A stretch of DNA of 64,000 nucleotides from Lachnospiraceae bacterium KM106-2 (GTDB lineage: Bacteria > Bacillota > Clostridia > Lachnospirales > Lachnospiraceae). The notes under the pieces are model-generated. The model did not search any database. It was not told where the DNA came from and saw only the letters and a program-made list of their open reading frames with translations. The position numbers were made by a program, and so were the translations under genes. Each line of letters opens with the position of its first letter. The stretch's first letter is position 1. Of the stretch, positions 27,700 through 35,918 are shown piece by piece. The DNA is taken from assembly GCA_009731425.1 (NCBI GenBank), contig AP018794.1, positions 717,960-781,959 of the forward strand. The letters run 5' to 3'.

Positions 27700-29112
27700 A
27701 TGAAAAAAGAGAACTCAAAATTGATTAAAGAAATAAATGAAGGTAAGAATCTAGAGGTAGCTTTACCGGCATTTTCTACTAAGTTGTGTGATTCCTATAA
27801 TGAGATTTCGTTGTTACAATTAGGGATGAATTATTATTCATTACATGATAGTGTCATGGAACATAAGGTGGAAGAGGAAACAGTCGTTGAAGTAATGGAT
27901 GAGATCCACCATTTCATTAAAAAGATTTTCGTAGAACATAAGATGATGGAAGAGAGAGAAGAGTTGATTGAAAATCTTGATTCTCTTCGTAATACGATTA
28001 TTGAACATATGGAATTACTGACAATGTATACAGATCAGTTCCAGTTATATGAGTATATTTTAAATCGTAAAGAACTTGAATATGAGAAAAACTATGAAGT
28101 GAAGGACGAAGATAAATTTGCGGATCAACTGATTCAGTTTATCTTCAGTTTTAAAGATCAATATCTTGTAAATGAATATATTAAAGAAACGATCGGACAA
28201 CTTCCAGTTCGTATGACAAAAGCAAAATTCTTTGAATTATTATCAGATAGTATTTCAATCTATAAAGACAATGACAAATCAGCGCTTGATACATATGTGT
28301 ATATGTTAAAGACAAGTGCTGGACTCTATCATCCAAAGGGTGAAGGAGAGTGCTTTGGCGAGCTATATAACTATGCTAAAGAACTACAGGAAGCAGATTA
28401 TAGTGAGTTAAGCGAAGGTGAATACAAGCAATTGATCGGTGTTGTTCATGAGGGCGCAGCTATCATCGAAGAAGTAGTAAATATCTACTTATTATGTCAG
28501 GACGTAGTAAATCGAATTTACGCATACGTACTAACTGCTCCTTATGCGAATGTAGAGAAAAGCAGTAAAGAACAATACCTTGATTTGATCCTTTCTGTGT
28601 TTGCGTACTATGATGATGCGGTGGAATCGAATCAGTCACCAGAAGATATCTTAGTTTCTCTTGAAGGAAAACAAGAAGAATTAGTTGCAGAATATCAGTA
28701 TTTAGAAGCTGTATTAGATACGATCAAGGAAGATCAAATGAAAGTTGTAGATTCTATCATGCAACGTTCTGTCTTTGAGTGTCTCTTTACTTGTTCTAAA
28801 TTACTATCCAATTCTTCTTTCATTGAGTTGACAGAGAAAGAAGAACAAGTAGCTGATAACGCCGTGATCGAATCGACAAAACAGGAAATGATCTCATTAC
28901 TATCGGATAAATTCAAATCAGGATCAAGACTTGTAAATCGTGCTGTTATGGCAGCAACATTAAGTAAAATGCCAGTATTCTTTAATACGTCACAAGAAGT
29001 AGGAGAGTACATTAAGACATCTCTTACAAATTGCAGTAATCAGGCTGAAAAACAAACAGCGATTCATTTGTTAGATGGTATCATGAATGATTATTTGAAC
29101 TGGAATAAATAA
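27700..29112 (+). CDS. large all-helical cytoplasmic protein, unknown function
   Basis: I do not recognise this 470-residue protein. It lacks a signal peptide, membrane helices, nucleotide-binding motifs or Cys clusters. It is rich in Glu, Leu, Lys and Tyr and is predicted by eye to be nearly all alpha-helix, with repeated aromatic-acidic helices (FSFKDQYLVNEYIKETIG, ILSVFAYYDDAVE). GAGGGA precedes the ATG. It sits 18 nt after the second permease and 20 nt before a 106-residue protein in a tight operon, so a role tied to the transporter or its sporulation-related neighbours is possible but unproven. Confidence 0.7.
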   Translation: MKKENSKLIKEINEGKNLEVALPAFSTKLCDSYNEISLLQLGMNYYSLHDSVMEHKVEEETVVEVMDEIHHFIKKIFVEHKMMEEREELIENLDSLRNTIIEHMELLTMYTDQFQLYEYILNRKELEYEKNYEVKDEDKFADQLIQFIFSFKDQYLVNEYIKETIGQLPVRMTKAKFFELLSDSISIYKDNDKSALDTYVYMLKTSAGLYHPKGEGECFGELYNYAKELQEADYSELSEGEYKQLIGVVHEGAAIIEEVVNIYLLCQDVVNRIYAYVLTAPYANVEKSSKEQYLDLILSVFAYYDDAVESNQSPEDILVSLEGKQEELVAEYQYLEAVLDTIKEDQMKVVDSIMQRSVFECLFTCSKLLSNSSFIELTEKEEQVADNAVIESTKQEMISLLSDKFKSGSRLVNRAVMAATLSKMPVFFNTSQEVGEYIKTSLTNCSNQAEKQTAIHLLDGIMNDYLNWNK

Positions 29113-29132
29113 GTAACTTAGGAGTTAATCGT

Positions 29133-29453
29133 ATGATTCAATGGTATGAACATTTATATTTAGATGATCGAGCAAAAAAGAATATCGAGAAAATCACAGA
29201 TAAGGTGGAAAGAGGCAAAGAAATATGGAATTTATATTTGATTGTTCAACCTTCTAATAAGGCTAATCTATTCGATATCATTTCAGCCAGTGAAATCACG
29301 CAGGACCACTATAAAAGAAATGATTTATTTATTATGGGTGCTGCTTATGGAAAAGACTCCGCCATCGAAGAAATCATGAAAATGATGCAAGAGGTTGATG
29401 CAAACACATCCGATTTTGATGTGCGCGCATATTTTGGTATAGAGGCAGTATAA
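29133..29453 (+). CDS. small conserved-looking protein, unknown function
   Basis: The 106-residue soluble protein has a predicted alpha/beta pattern: WYEHLYLDDRAKKNIEKI, then a strand (IWNLYLIVQP), then FIMGAAYGKDSAIEEIMKMM. AGGAG precedes the ATG with good spacing. Position and length suggest a genuine small gene in the middle of an operon whose genes are 17-20 nt apart. No family recognised. Confidence 0.7.
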   Translation: MIQWYEHLYLDDRAKKNIEKITDKVERGKEIWNLYLIVQPSNKANLFDIISASEITQDHYKRNDLFIMGAAYGKDSAIEEIMKMMQEVDANTSDFDVRAYFGIEAV

Positions 29454-29470
29454 ATTATGGATGTTAGGGT

Positions 29471-30418
29471 GTGAGAGATAAGTTGAAATTATTATTAGTC
29501 ATATTGAAAATAATTGGGATAACACTGGCATCCATAATCGGTATCTTGCTTGTACTACTTATACTTGCTTTATTCGTTCCGATTCGATATCGAGTTAAGG
29601 CGGTAAAAGAAGATGACACACAAGTACACGCTACATTATCGTGGTTCATGCGTATTATTTTTATAAAGATAGCTTATGAAGAAGAAAAATTAGTTTATGA
29701 ATTTCGAATTTTCGGATATCAGTTCTTAGGAACGAATAAAAAGAAGCGAAAACCACGAAGAAAGAAAAGAAAAAAGGTAAAGAAGAAAAGCCGATCGAAA
29801 TCAAAAGAGAGGCAGGATGCTAAAAAAGCGATACCAGAGCGCAATCAAAAGAAAAAAGAAGATACAGTAACGAGTCCGAAAGAAATCGTTGAACAAAAGG
29901 AAACAAACGAAGAGATAGAAACTAAAAAGAAAAAAGAACCAGGGTTCATTGGAAAGATCATCCGATGGCTAAGAGCGATTCCTGATAAAATTCGAGGGAT
30001 AAAGAAGAAAATCCGTGGTATCATAAAATTAATAAAGGATTTGAAAAAGAAAGCATTTCAAATTAAAGATTTCCTATTTCATGAGGATAACAGAGATAGT
30101 TTTAAAGGTGTTTTTGGATATTTGATCCAGATATTAAAATATGTAAAACCGAAGAAATATAAGTGTAGAATTGAGTTTGGAACGGGAGATCCTTGTACAA
30201 CAGGTGAACTTCTTGGTATTATAAGTTTCGTACATCTTCGCTATCTAGATAAGGCAGAATTGGTGCCTAATTTCGAAGATGCCGTATTAAAAGCTAATTT
30301 GTATGCAAGGGGACGTATTCATTTATGTCATTTTGTAATCCTCGCTATTAGAGGGTTTAGAGAAAAGAAAATTATGAGAATCTATACGAATTTGAAACAA
30401 TTGAAGGAGGAGTTATAA
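29471..30418 (+). CDS. DUF2953 membrane protein (YtfI-like)
   Basis: The 315-residue protein has an N-terminal transmembrane helix (about 8-38), a strand-rich segment (IRYRVKAVKEDDTQVHATLSW), a highly basic Lys/Arg linker (about 95-160) and a C-terminal DUF2953 region (RIEFGTGDPCTTGELLGI and ARGRIHLCHFV). It overlaps gerW by one base. In Bacillus, ytfI (DUF2953) also precedes gerW (ytfJ), so both the domain and synteny support a sporulation-linked role. The start is uncertain: GTG at 29471 has only a poor ribosome binding site and TTG at 29483 is possible. Confidence 0.8.
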   Translation: MRDKLKLLLVILKIIGITLASIIGILLVLLILALFVPIRYRVKAVKEDDTQVHATLSWFMRIIFIKIAYEEEKLVYEFRIFGYQFLGTNKKKRKPRRKKRKKVKKKSRSKSKERQDAKKAIPERNQKKKEDTVTSPKEIVEQKETNEEIETKKKKEPGFIGKIIRWLRAIPDKIRGIKKKIRGIIKLIKDLKKKAFQIKDFLFHEDNRDSFKGVFGYLIQILKYVKPKKYKCRIEFGTGDPCTTGELLGIISFVHLRYLDKAELVPNFEDAVLKANLYARGRIHLCHFVILAIRGFREKKIMRIYTNLKQLKEEL

Positions 30419-30810
30419 TGGCAGAGAATAATTTTAATTCAACAGTAGAATCCTTATTTAAAGGGATGGATAATTTCATTACAAGTAAAACGGTGGTTGG
30501 AGATGCAATTAAGTTTGAAGATGGAACCATCATTTTACCACTTGTTGATGTCAGCTTCGGTGTTGCAGCAGGTGCGTATTCACAAGATAAGAAAAATAAT
30601 GGCGGCGGTGGAATGGGTGGTAAAATTACGCCAAGCTCAGTGCTAGTGATCAAAGATGGAACAACAAAATTAGTCAATGTTAAGAACCAAGACAGCATTA
30701 CGAAGATCCTTGATATGGTTCCAGACTTTGCTAATAAATTGTTTAATCATAAGTCGGACTCGGATGTTGAAGATGTGGATGTCGATACGGATGATAAGAC
30801 TGACAAATAA
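30418..30810 (+). CDS. gerW: GerW-family sporulation protein (YtfJ)
   Basis: The 130-residue protein is of the YtfJ/GerW family, which in Bacillus is needed for germination in response to some nutrients. The typical core is present: VGDAIKFEDGTIILPLVDVS, a Gly-rich loop (NNGGGGMGGKI) and PSSVLVIKDG. The C-terminus is acidic. It starts on the last base of the DUF2953 stop (TAATG), a translationally coupled arrangement, with GGAGGAG upstream. It is the last gene of the permease operon. Confidence 0.93.
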   Translation: MAENNFNSTVESLFKGMDNFITSKTVVGDAIKFEDGTIILPLVDVSFGVAAGAYSQDKKNNGGGGMGGKITPSSVLVIKDGTTKLVNVKNQDSITKILDMVPDFANKLFNHKSDSDVEDVDVDTDDKTDK

Positions 30811-30840
30811 TTGAAATATCAAAAAAAACAAAATTAAGGC

Positions 30841-30869
30841 TTGCATTATTAAGTTATTTCTGTTAAAAT
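30841..30869 (+). promoter_or_regulatory. sigma-A-type promoter for rpmB
   Basis: TTGCAT and TAAAAT with a 17-nt spacer, 55 nt before the ATG. Confidence 0.6.
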
Positions 30870-30924
30870 AACTCTTGTTTGTAAGTCGTGAGACTGTTTA
30901 ACTAACGCTAAGGAGGTGCTTTAG

Positions 30925-31110
30925 ATGGCTAAATGTGCAATTTGCGAAAAAGGTGCTCACTTTGGTAACGCTGTGAGCCATTCACATAGAAGAAGCAATA
31001 AAATGTGGAAATCTAACGTTAAATCTGTAAAAGTTAAAGTTAATGGTGCTGCTAAGAAGATGTATGTTTGTACTTCTTGCCTTAGATCAGGTAAAGTAGA
31101 ACGTGCATAG
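30925..31110 (+). CDS. rpmB: 50S ribosomal protein L28
   Basis: The 61-residue basic protein matches L28. It has the zinc-binding form with two Cys pairs (CAICEKG at 4-7 and VCTSCLRSGK near 50), the conserved GNAVSHSHRRSNKMWKSN segment and a C-terminal SGKV. AGGAGGTGC precedes the ATG. It is a single-gene transcript with its own promoter and terminator, upstream of asp23-yloV-recG in the same order as in Bacillus. Confidence 0.97.
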   Translation: MAKCAICEKGAHFGNAVSHSHRRSNKMWKSNVKSVKVKVNGAAKKMYVCTSCLRSGKVERA

Positions 31111-31143
31111 GATCTTTATAAGCAATCCTATTAAGCAATAATA

Positions 31144-31187
31144 AGAGGGATTTTCAAAATACGATGTATTTTGAGTCCCTCTTTTTA
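31144..31187 (+). terminator. rho-independent terminator after rpmB
   Basis: AGAGGGA pairs with TCCCTCT, with an inner 8-bp stem CAAAATAC/GTATTTTG and a T run. Confidence 0.88.
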
Positions 31188-31614
31188 TTTTCGTGAACAA
31201 CGAGCTAAAGAGCTAGTCTATTTATTATAATATAGTAATATTTAATTATACTATATAGTGGAATACTGTTCTGAACTTAAGAACAAAATAAATTATAGCC
31301 TAAAAATAGACATAATATGATGATGCACAATGCAATAAGTCCGTTTGTTACAAAAAGCATGATTGTCATTCCAATGGCTATCCAAAAGAGAATAAACCCA
31401 ATCATTCTTCTCATATTCTCACATCCTAAGTATAGTATGTTTGTATAGTATATGCGTTTGTACTTTGGTATACCATAAAAACATTGTATTTTTGATGAAA
31501 ATAAAAATATGTATTTCTTTTTTCAATAAAAAAGGGTATAATAATAAATAATATGCACCATATCCAACAACATTTTTATGTGTTTTATGGAAATAAATTT
31601 TTTGGAGGGGTAAT
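31188..31614. other. AT-rich intergenic region around a short minus-strand ORF
   Basis: It holds an AT-rich hairpin (ATATAGT with ACTATAT near 31220-31260), a 45-codon minus-strand ORF (31277-31414) and, near 31537, a TATAAT that could serve the asp23-like gene although its -35 is poor. Nothing else is visible. Confidence 0.5.
31277..31414 (-). CDS. 45-residue hydrophobic membrane protein
   Basis: This short ORF starts MRRMIGFILFWIAIGMTIML and ends LFLGYNLFCS. It consists of two hydrophobic helices separated by VTNGLIALC. Short two-helix proteins of this appearance occur widely in Clostridia without known function. AGGATG lies about 8 nt before the ATG on the minus strand. The basic start with hydrophobic segments of proper length favours a real gene over chance in an AT-rich spacer, but there is no homology evidence. 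Confidence 0.5.
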   Translation of the reverse strand: MRRMIGFILFWIAIGMTIMLFVTNGLIALCIIILCLFLGYNLFCS

Positions 31615-31971
31615 ATGAAAGGACATATGAACACTCAAAACGGTGAAATTATCATAGATACAGAAGTAATCCAGAAATATGCTGGATCATCTGCCATTGA
31701 ATGCTTTGGTATTGTCGGTATGGCTTCTGTAAGTGTAAAAGATGGTATTGTAAATTTATTAAAAAGAGAATATATTAGTCATGGCGTAAATGTTTTGATA
31801 GAAGATAACAAGATCTGTATTGACTTACACATCATCGTTGCGTATGGTGTTAGCATTTCTGCCGTTTCTGATAATTTAATCAGCAACGTACAATACAAAG
31901 TAGAAGAGTTTACAGGACTTACTGTAGAGAAAATTAACGTATTTGTAGAAGGTGTACGCGTATTAGATTAA
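31615..31971 (+). CDS. Asp23/Gls24 family protein (YloU)
   Basis: The 118-residue cytoplasmic protein has the Asp23 pattern: GEIIIDTEVIQKYAG, then GIVGMASVSVKDG and VNVLIEDNKICIDLHIIVAYG, ending VEGVRVLD. Family members are envelope-stress or membrane-associated proteins; YloU precedes yloV in Bacillus as here. GGAGGGG precedes ATG at 31615. A yloV homologue follows after 51 nt. Confidence 0.93.
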   Translation: MKGHMNTQNGEIIIDTEVIQKYAGSSAIECFGIVGMASVSVKDGIVNLLKREYISHGVNVLIEDNKICIDLHIIVAYGVSISAVSDNLISNVQYKVEEFTGLTVEKINVFVEGVRVLD

Positions 31972-32022
31972 TATAGGGTCTATATAATTTCAGTATACGT
32001 ATCTTTTAAGGAGGATCTACCA

Positions 32023-33696
32023 GTGGTTATTAAAACTATTGATGCTAAGACATTACAGAAGATGTTTTTAGCAGGTGCTCAAAGTATTGAAGCACAAAAA
32101 GAATATATCAACGAATTAAATGTATTTCCTGTACCAGACGGTGATACAGGTACTAATATGACATTAACAATTATGTCAGCAGCGAAGGAAGTTGGAAGTG
32201 TTGAAGATCCAACAATGGAAAATCTTGCAAAAGCAATTTCAAGTGGTTCCCTTCGTGGTGCAAGAGGTAATTCAGGTGTTATCTTAAGCCAGTTATTCCG
32301 TGGTTTCACAAGAGAGATCAAAGAAGTTGAAGTAATTGATGTATTTGTAATGTCAAATGCATTCCAAAAAGCGGTTGAAACTGCATATAAAGCTGTTATG
32401 AAGCCTAAAGAAGGAACAATCCTTACAGTAGCTAAAGGCGGCGCAGAAAAAGCATTAGAACTAGTTGAGAAAACTGATGATCTTGTAGTATTTTGCGATG
32501 AAGTTTTAAAATATATGGATGAAGTTCTTCAAAAGACTCCAGATATGCTTCCTGTATTAAAAGAAGCAGGTGTTGTAGATAGTGGCGGTCAAGGACTTGT
32601 AACCGTATTAAAAGGTGCATACGATGCTTTAATGGGAAAAGAGATCGATATTAAGATCACTCCTAAGAAAGCAAATGTAGCAGCCAATACAGAGACAAGC
32701 AGCGCTCCAGCAGATATTAAATTCGGATATTGTACTGAATTCATCGTTATGGTTGAAAAAGCATACGATATGGACAAAGAACATGAATTCAAATCTTATC
32801 TTGAGTCAATTGGTGACTCAATTGTGGTTGTAAGTGACGATGATATCATCAAGGTTCACGTACATACCAATGATCCTGGATTAGCTATCCAGAAAGCATT
32901 GACGTACGGTTCCTTAACAAAGATGAAGATTGATAACATGCGTGAAGAACATGAAGAAAAATTGATCAAAGATGCTGAAAAGAAAGCTGCTGAACAAAAA
33001 GCAGCGGAAGAAGAAAAAGCTAAAAGTGAACCTCGTAAAGAAACAGGTTTTATCAGCGTTTCTATCGGTGAAGGTATCAATGAAATCTTCAAAGGACTTG
33101 GTGTTGACTACATTATCGAAGGTGGTCAGACAATGAATCCAAGTACAGAAGATATGTTAAATGCAATTGATAAGATCAATGCAGATAATATTTTCATTCT
33201 TCCGAACAATGGAAATATCATTTTAGCAGCAGAACAAGCAGCTACGTTGGTAGAAGATAAGAATATCATCGTTGTTCCATCTAAGACAGTACCTCAAGGT
33301 ATTACTGCTATCATTAACTATGCTTATGATAAGTCTGCCGAAGAAAATAAGGAACGCATGATTGAAGAAATGAGCAGAGTAAAGACTGGACAAGTAACAT
33401 ATGCAGTACGTGATACTGTTATGGACGGCTTTACGATCAATGAAAAAGATATCATGGGTATTGGCGATAAAAAAATTATGGCTGTTGGTAAAAATGTAGA
33501 TGATACTACATTAGAATTAGTAAAAGCTATAATGGATGAAGATGCTGAATTAGTAAGTCTTTACTATGGTGAAGATGTAACAGAGGAAGCAGCCAATGCA
33601 TTATCTGAAAAGATTGCCGAAAATTATCCTGATGTAGACATAGAGGTACAATATGGCGGACAGCCAATTTACTACTATGTATTATCAGTAGAATAA
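32023..33696 (+). CDS. yloV: DAK2/DegV-domain kinase YloV (FakA-like)
   Basis: The 557-residue protein has an N-terminal DhaL/DAK2 kinase domain (about 8-200, FPVPDGDTGTNM metal-nucleotide motif and SLRGARGNSGVILSQ), a middle domain and a C-terminal DegV-like region (FILPNNGNIILAAEQAA). The FakA class phosphorylates fatty acids bound to FakB proteins. The start is GTG at 32023 with AAGGAGG 8 nt upstream. It lies between asp23/yloU and recG as in Bacillus, except that the sda serine dehydratase genes are missing. Confidence 0.93.
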   Translation: MVIKTIDAKTLQKMFLAGAQSIEAQKEYINELNVFPVPDGDTGTNMTLTIMSAAKEVGSVEDPTMENLAKAISSGSLRGARGNSGVILSQLFRGFTREIKEVEVIDVFVMSNAFQKAVETAYKAVMKPKEGTILTVAKGGAEKALELVEKTDDLVVFCDEVLKYMDEVLQKTPDMLPVLKEAGVVDSGGQGLVTVLKGAYDALMGKEIDIKITPKKANVAANTETSSAPADIKFGYCTEFIVMVEKAYDMDKEHEFKSYLESIGDSIVVVSDDDIIKVHVHTNDPGLAIQKALTYGSLTKMKIDNMREEHEEKLIKDAEKKAAEQKAAEEEKAKSEPRKETGFISVSIGEGINEIFKGLGVDYIIEGGQTMNPSTEDMLNAIDKINADNIFILPNNGNIILAAEQAATLVEDKNIIVVPSKTVPQGITAIINYAYDKSAEENKERMIEEMSRVKTGQVTYAVRDTVMDGFTINEKDIMGIGDKKIMAVGKNVDDTTLELVKAIMDEDAELVSLYYGEDVTEEAANALSEKIAENYPDVDIEVQYGGQPIYYYVLSVE

Positions 33697-33706
33697 AATG
33701 ATGAAG

Positions 33707-33752
33707 AAAAGGCTGTTGTGAATGGAGAAATCCTTTGCAACAGCCTTTTCTA
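33707..33752 (+). terminator. rho-independent terminator after yloV
   Basis: A perfect 12-bp stem (AAAAGGCTGTTG with CAACAGCCTTTT) around a 19-nt loop. Confidence 0.85.
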
Positions 33753-33792
33753 TTACTAGAGTGAATTTCTGTTATGGAAAGGGGTATTTAAG

Positions 33793-35829
33793 TTGAGGTA
33801 CGAGGAATCCATTGGAGCAATAAAAGGGATTGGACAGAAGACAGAAGACAGTTATCATCGATTGGGAATCGAAACTGTTGGAGACCTTGTAGAATTTTAT
33901 CCTAGAAATTATGATATTTATGAAGAAATCGTTCCGATCGCAACCGTAGAAGAGGAAGAGGTTGTAACTATACAAGGAAGCTTTCATCAAAGTGTTTCTC
34001 AAAAGAAAGTACGAGGATTAACCATCGTATCAGGACGTTTGTTTGACTATTCGGGGTCGATCATGGTTACCTGGTTTAACATGCCTTTTTTAGGGAAACA
34101 GTTGAAATTAGGATCTCATTATATCATGAGAGGAAAAGTTCAACGTAAGAATGGAATGCTTGTTATCGATCAGCCGGTATTGATGACAGAACAAGTATAT
34201 ACGAATAAATTAGGTGTTTTGCAGCCGATTTATCCTCTGACAAAAGGGATAACCAATAATGGGATATTAAAGGCCATGACGGCTGCATTAAAAGAACTAG
34301 AATTTCCGAAAGACTATCTTCCTAAGAAAGTAAGGGACCAATATGGTCTGATCGAACAGAAGAAAGCGATCAAGACTATCCATTTTCCAAAAAATAAGGA
34401 TGATATGATCGAGGCAAGAAAAAGAGTTGTATTTGATGAATTTTTCATCTTCACACTTGCGATCAACCGTCTAAAAGAAGCAAAAGCGGTAACACACAAT
34501 CACTTTGTTATGCATCCGGTAAAAGAGGTAGATGAAATATTAGCGAGTCTTCCATATCGCTTGACCAACGCTCAGCTGCGAGCTTTTGATGATATTAAAA
34601 AGGATATGTCTGGCGATGTAATGATGAACCGTCTCGTACAAGGAGATGTTGGTAGCGGTAAGACGATCGTTGCCGCACTGGCCCTTTGTATGGCTGCAAA
34701 AAACGGTTATCAATCGACATTAATGGTTCCGACAGAAGTACTTGCAAAACAGCATTATGAGAGTTTGACAGAGCTATATGAGCCGTTTGGCATCAAGGTT
34801 TGCTTATTAGTTGGTTCTATGACAGCGAAAGAGAAGAGAGTTGCTTATGAAGCAATCAAAAATCATGAAGTTGATGTTATCGTTGGAACACATGCCTTGA
34901 TTCAAGATAAAGTGGAATATGACAAATTAGCTCTAGTTATTACTGATGAACAACATCGATTCGGTGTTAAGCAAAGAGAGACGATGGCGAATAAGGGAGA
35001 AAGTCCTCATGTTTTAGTAATGAGTGCGACTCCAATTCCTCGTACATTAGCGATCATTGTATATGGGGATCTTGATCTGTCAGTGATTGATGAATTACCA
35101 GCAAACCGTCTTCCAATTAAGAATTGTGTCGTAAATACAAATTACCGAGAGACTGCTTATCGATTTATTGAAAAAGAAGTCATGGCAGGAAGGCAAGCTT
35201 ATGTTATCTGTTCCATGGTGGAAGAAAGTGAAACGATGGAAGCAGAAAACGTAGTGGAATATACGGAAAAGCTTAGACAAGCGTTAAGTCCTTCCATTCA
35301 GATCGAGTATCTGCATGGTAAGATGAAGGCTAGTGAAAAGAATGAAATTATGGAACGATTTAGTAATGGCGAAATTCAAGTCCTTGTATCGACAACAGTA
35401 ATCGAAGTAGGTGTAAATGTTCCAAATTCAACTGTGATGATGGTAGAGAATGCAGAACGATTTGGTTTAGCGCAGTTGCATCAGCTCCGTGGACGAGTTG
35501 GAAGGGGCAAGTATCAATCTTATTGTATCTTCGTCAGCGGAACGAAAAAGAAAGATACGATGCAGCGTTTAGAGATATTAAATAAGTCAAATGATGGATT
35601 TTATATTGCGGAAGAGGATTTAAAATTAAGAGGACCGGGAGATTTATTCGGTATTAGGCAGAGTGGTCTTCTTGAGTTTAAAATGGCAGATGTCTTCCAA
35701 GATGCTGCGATTCTCGGCATGGCGGCGAAGGCAGCAAAAGAACTTACCAGCGAAGAAACCATGGAAGTAGAACGCATGGAAGGAATTATGAATCGTATTG
35801 AACGTTATGTTGGTACAATTTTATTGTAA
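33793..35829 (+). CDS. recG: ATP-dependent DNA helicase RecG
   Basis: The 678-residue helicase remodels stalled replication forks and Holliday junctions. The N-terminal wedge/OB domain (about 1-160) is followed by helicase motifs I (GDVGSGKTIVA), II (DEQHRFG), III (MSATPIPRTL), V (STTVIEVGVNVPN) and VI (QLHQLRGRVGRG), and the C-terminal FGIRQSG segment. Length is typical. The start is TTG at 33793 with AAAGGGG 8 nt upstream. Confidence 0.97.
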   Translation: MRYEESIGAIKGIGQKTEDSYHRLGIETVGDLVEFYPRNYDIYEEIVPIATVEEEEVVTIQGSFHQSVSQKKVRGLTIVSGRLFDYSGSIMVTWFNMPFLGKQLKLGSHYIMRGKVQRKNGMLVIDQPVLMTEQVYTNKLGVLQPIYPLTKGITNNGILKAMTAALKELEFPKDYLPKKVRDQYGLIEQKKAIKTIHFPKNKDDMIEARKRVVFDEFFIFTLAINRLKEAKAVTHNHFVMHPVKEVDEILASLPYRLTNAQLRAFDDIKKDMSGDVMMNRLVQGDVGSGKTIVAALALCMAAKNGYQSTLMVPTEVLAKQHYESLTELYEPFGIKVCLLVGSMTAKEKRVAYEAIKNHEVDVIVGTHALIQDKVEYDKLALVITDEQHRFGVKQRETMANKGESPHVLVMSATPIPRTLAIIVYGDLDLSVIDELPANRLPIKNCVVNTNYRETAYRFIEKEVMAGRQAYVICSMVEESETMEAENVVEYTEKLRQALSPSIQIEYLHGKMKASEKNEIMERFSNGEIQVLVSTTVIEVGVNVPNSTVMMVENAERFGLAQLHQLRGRVGRGKYQSYCIFVSGTKKKDTMQRLEILNKSNDGFYIAEEDLKLRGPGDLFGIRQSGLLEFKMADVFQDAAILGMAAKAAKELTSEETMEVERMEGIMNRIERYVGTILL

Positions 35830-35870
35830 ATATCATAGATAATTTTGAAGAATTATAGTAGAATTATAAA

Positions 35871-35895
35871 TGTGGCAGACACGAAGTCTGTCACA
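35871..35895 (+). repeat. hairpin before the SpoVK-like gene
   Basis: TGTGGCAGAC pairs with GTCTGTCACA around a 5-nt loop (one G-T pair). No T run follows, so it is more likely a leader stem than a terminator; a poor TATAAA at 35865 precedes it. Confidence 0.5.
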
Positions 35896-35918
35896 TTATG
35901 ATATTCGGGGAGGCTATC

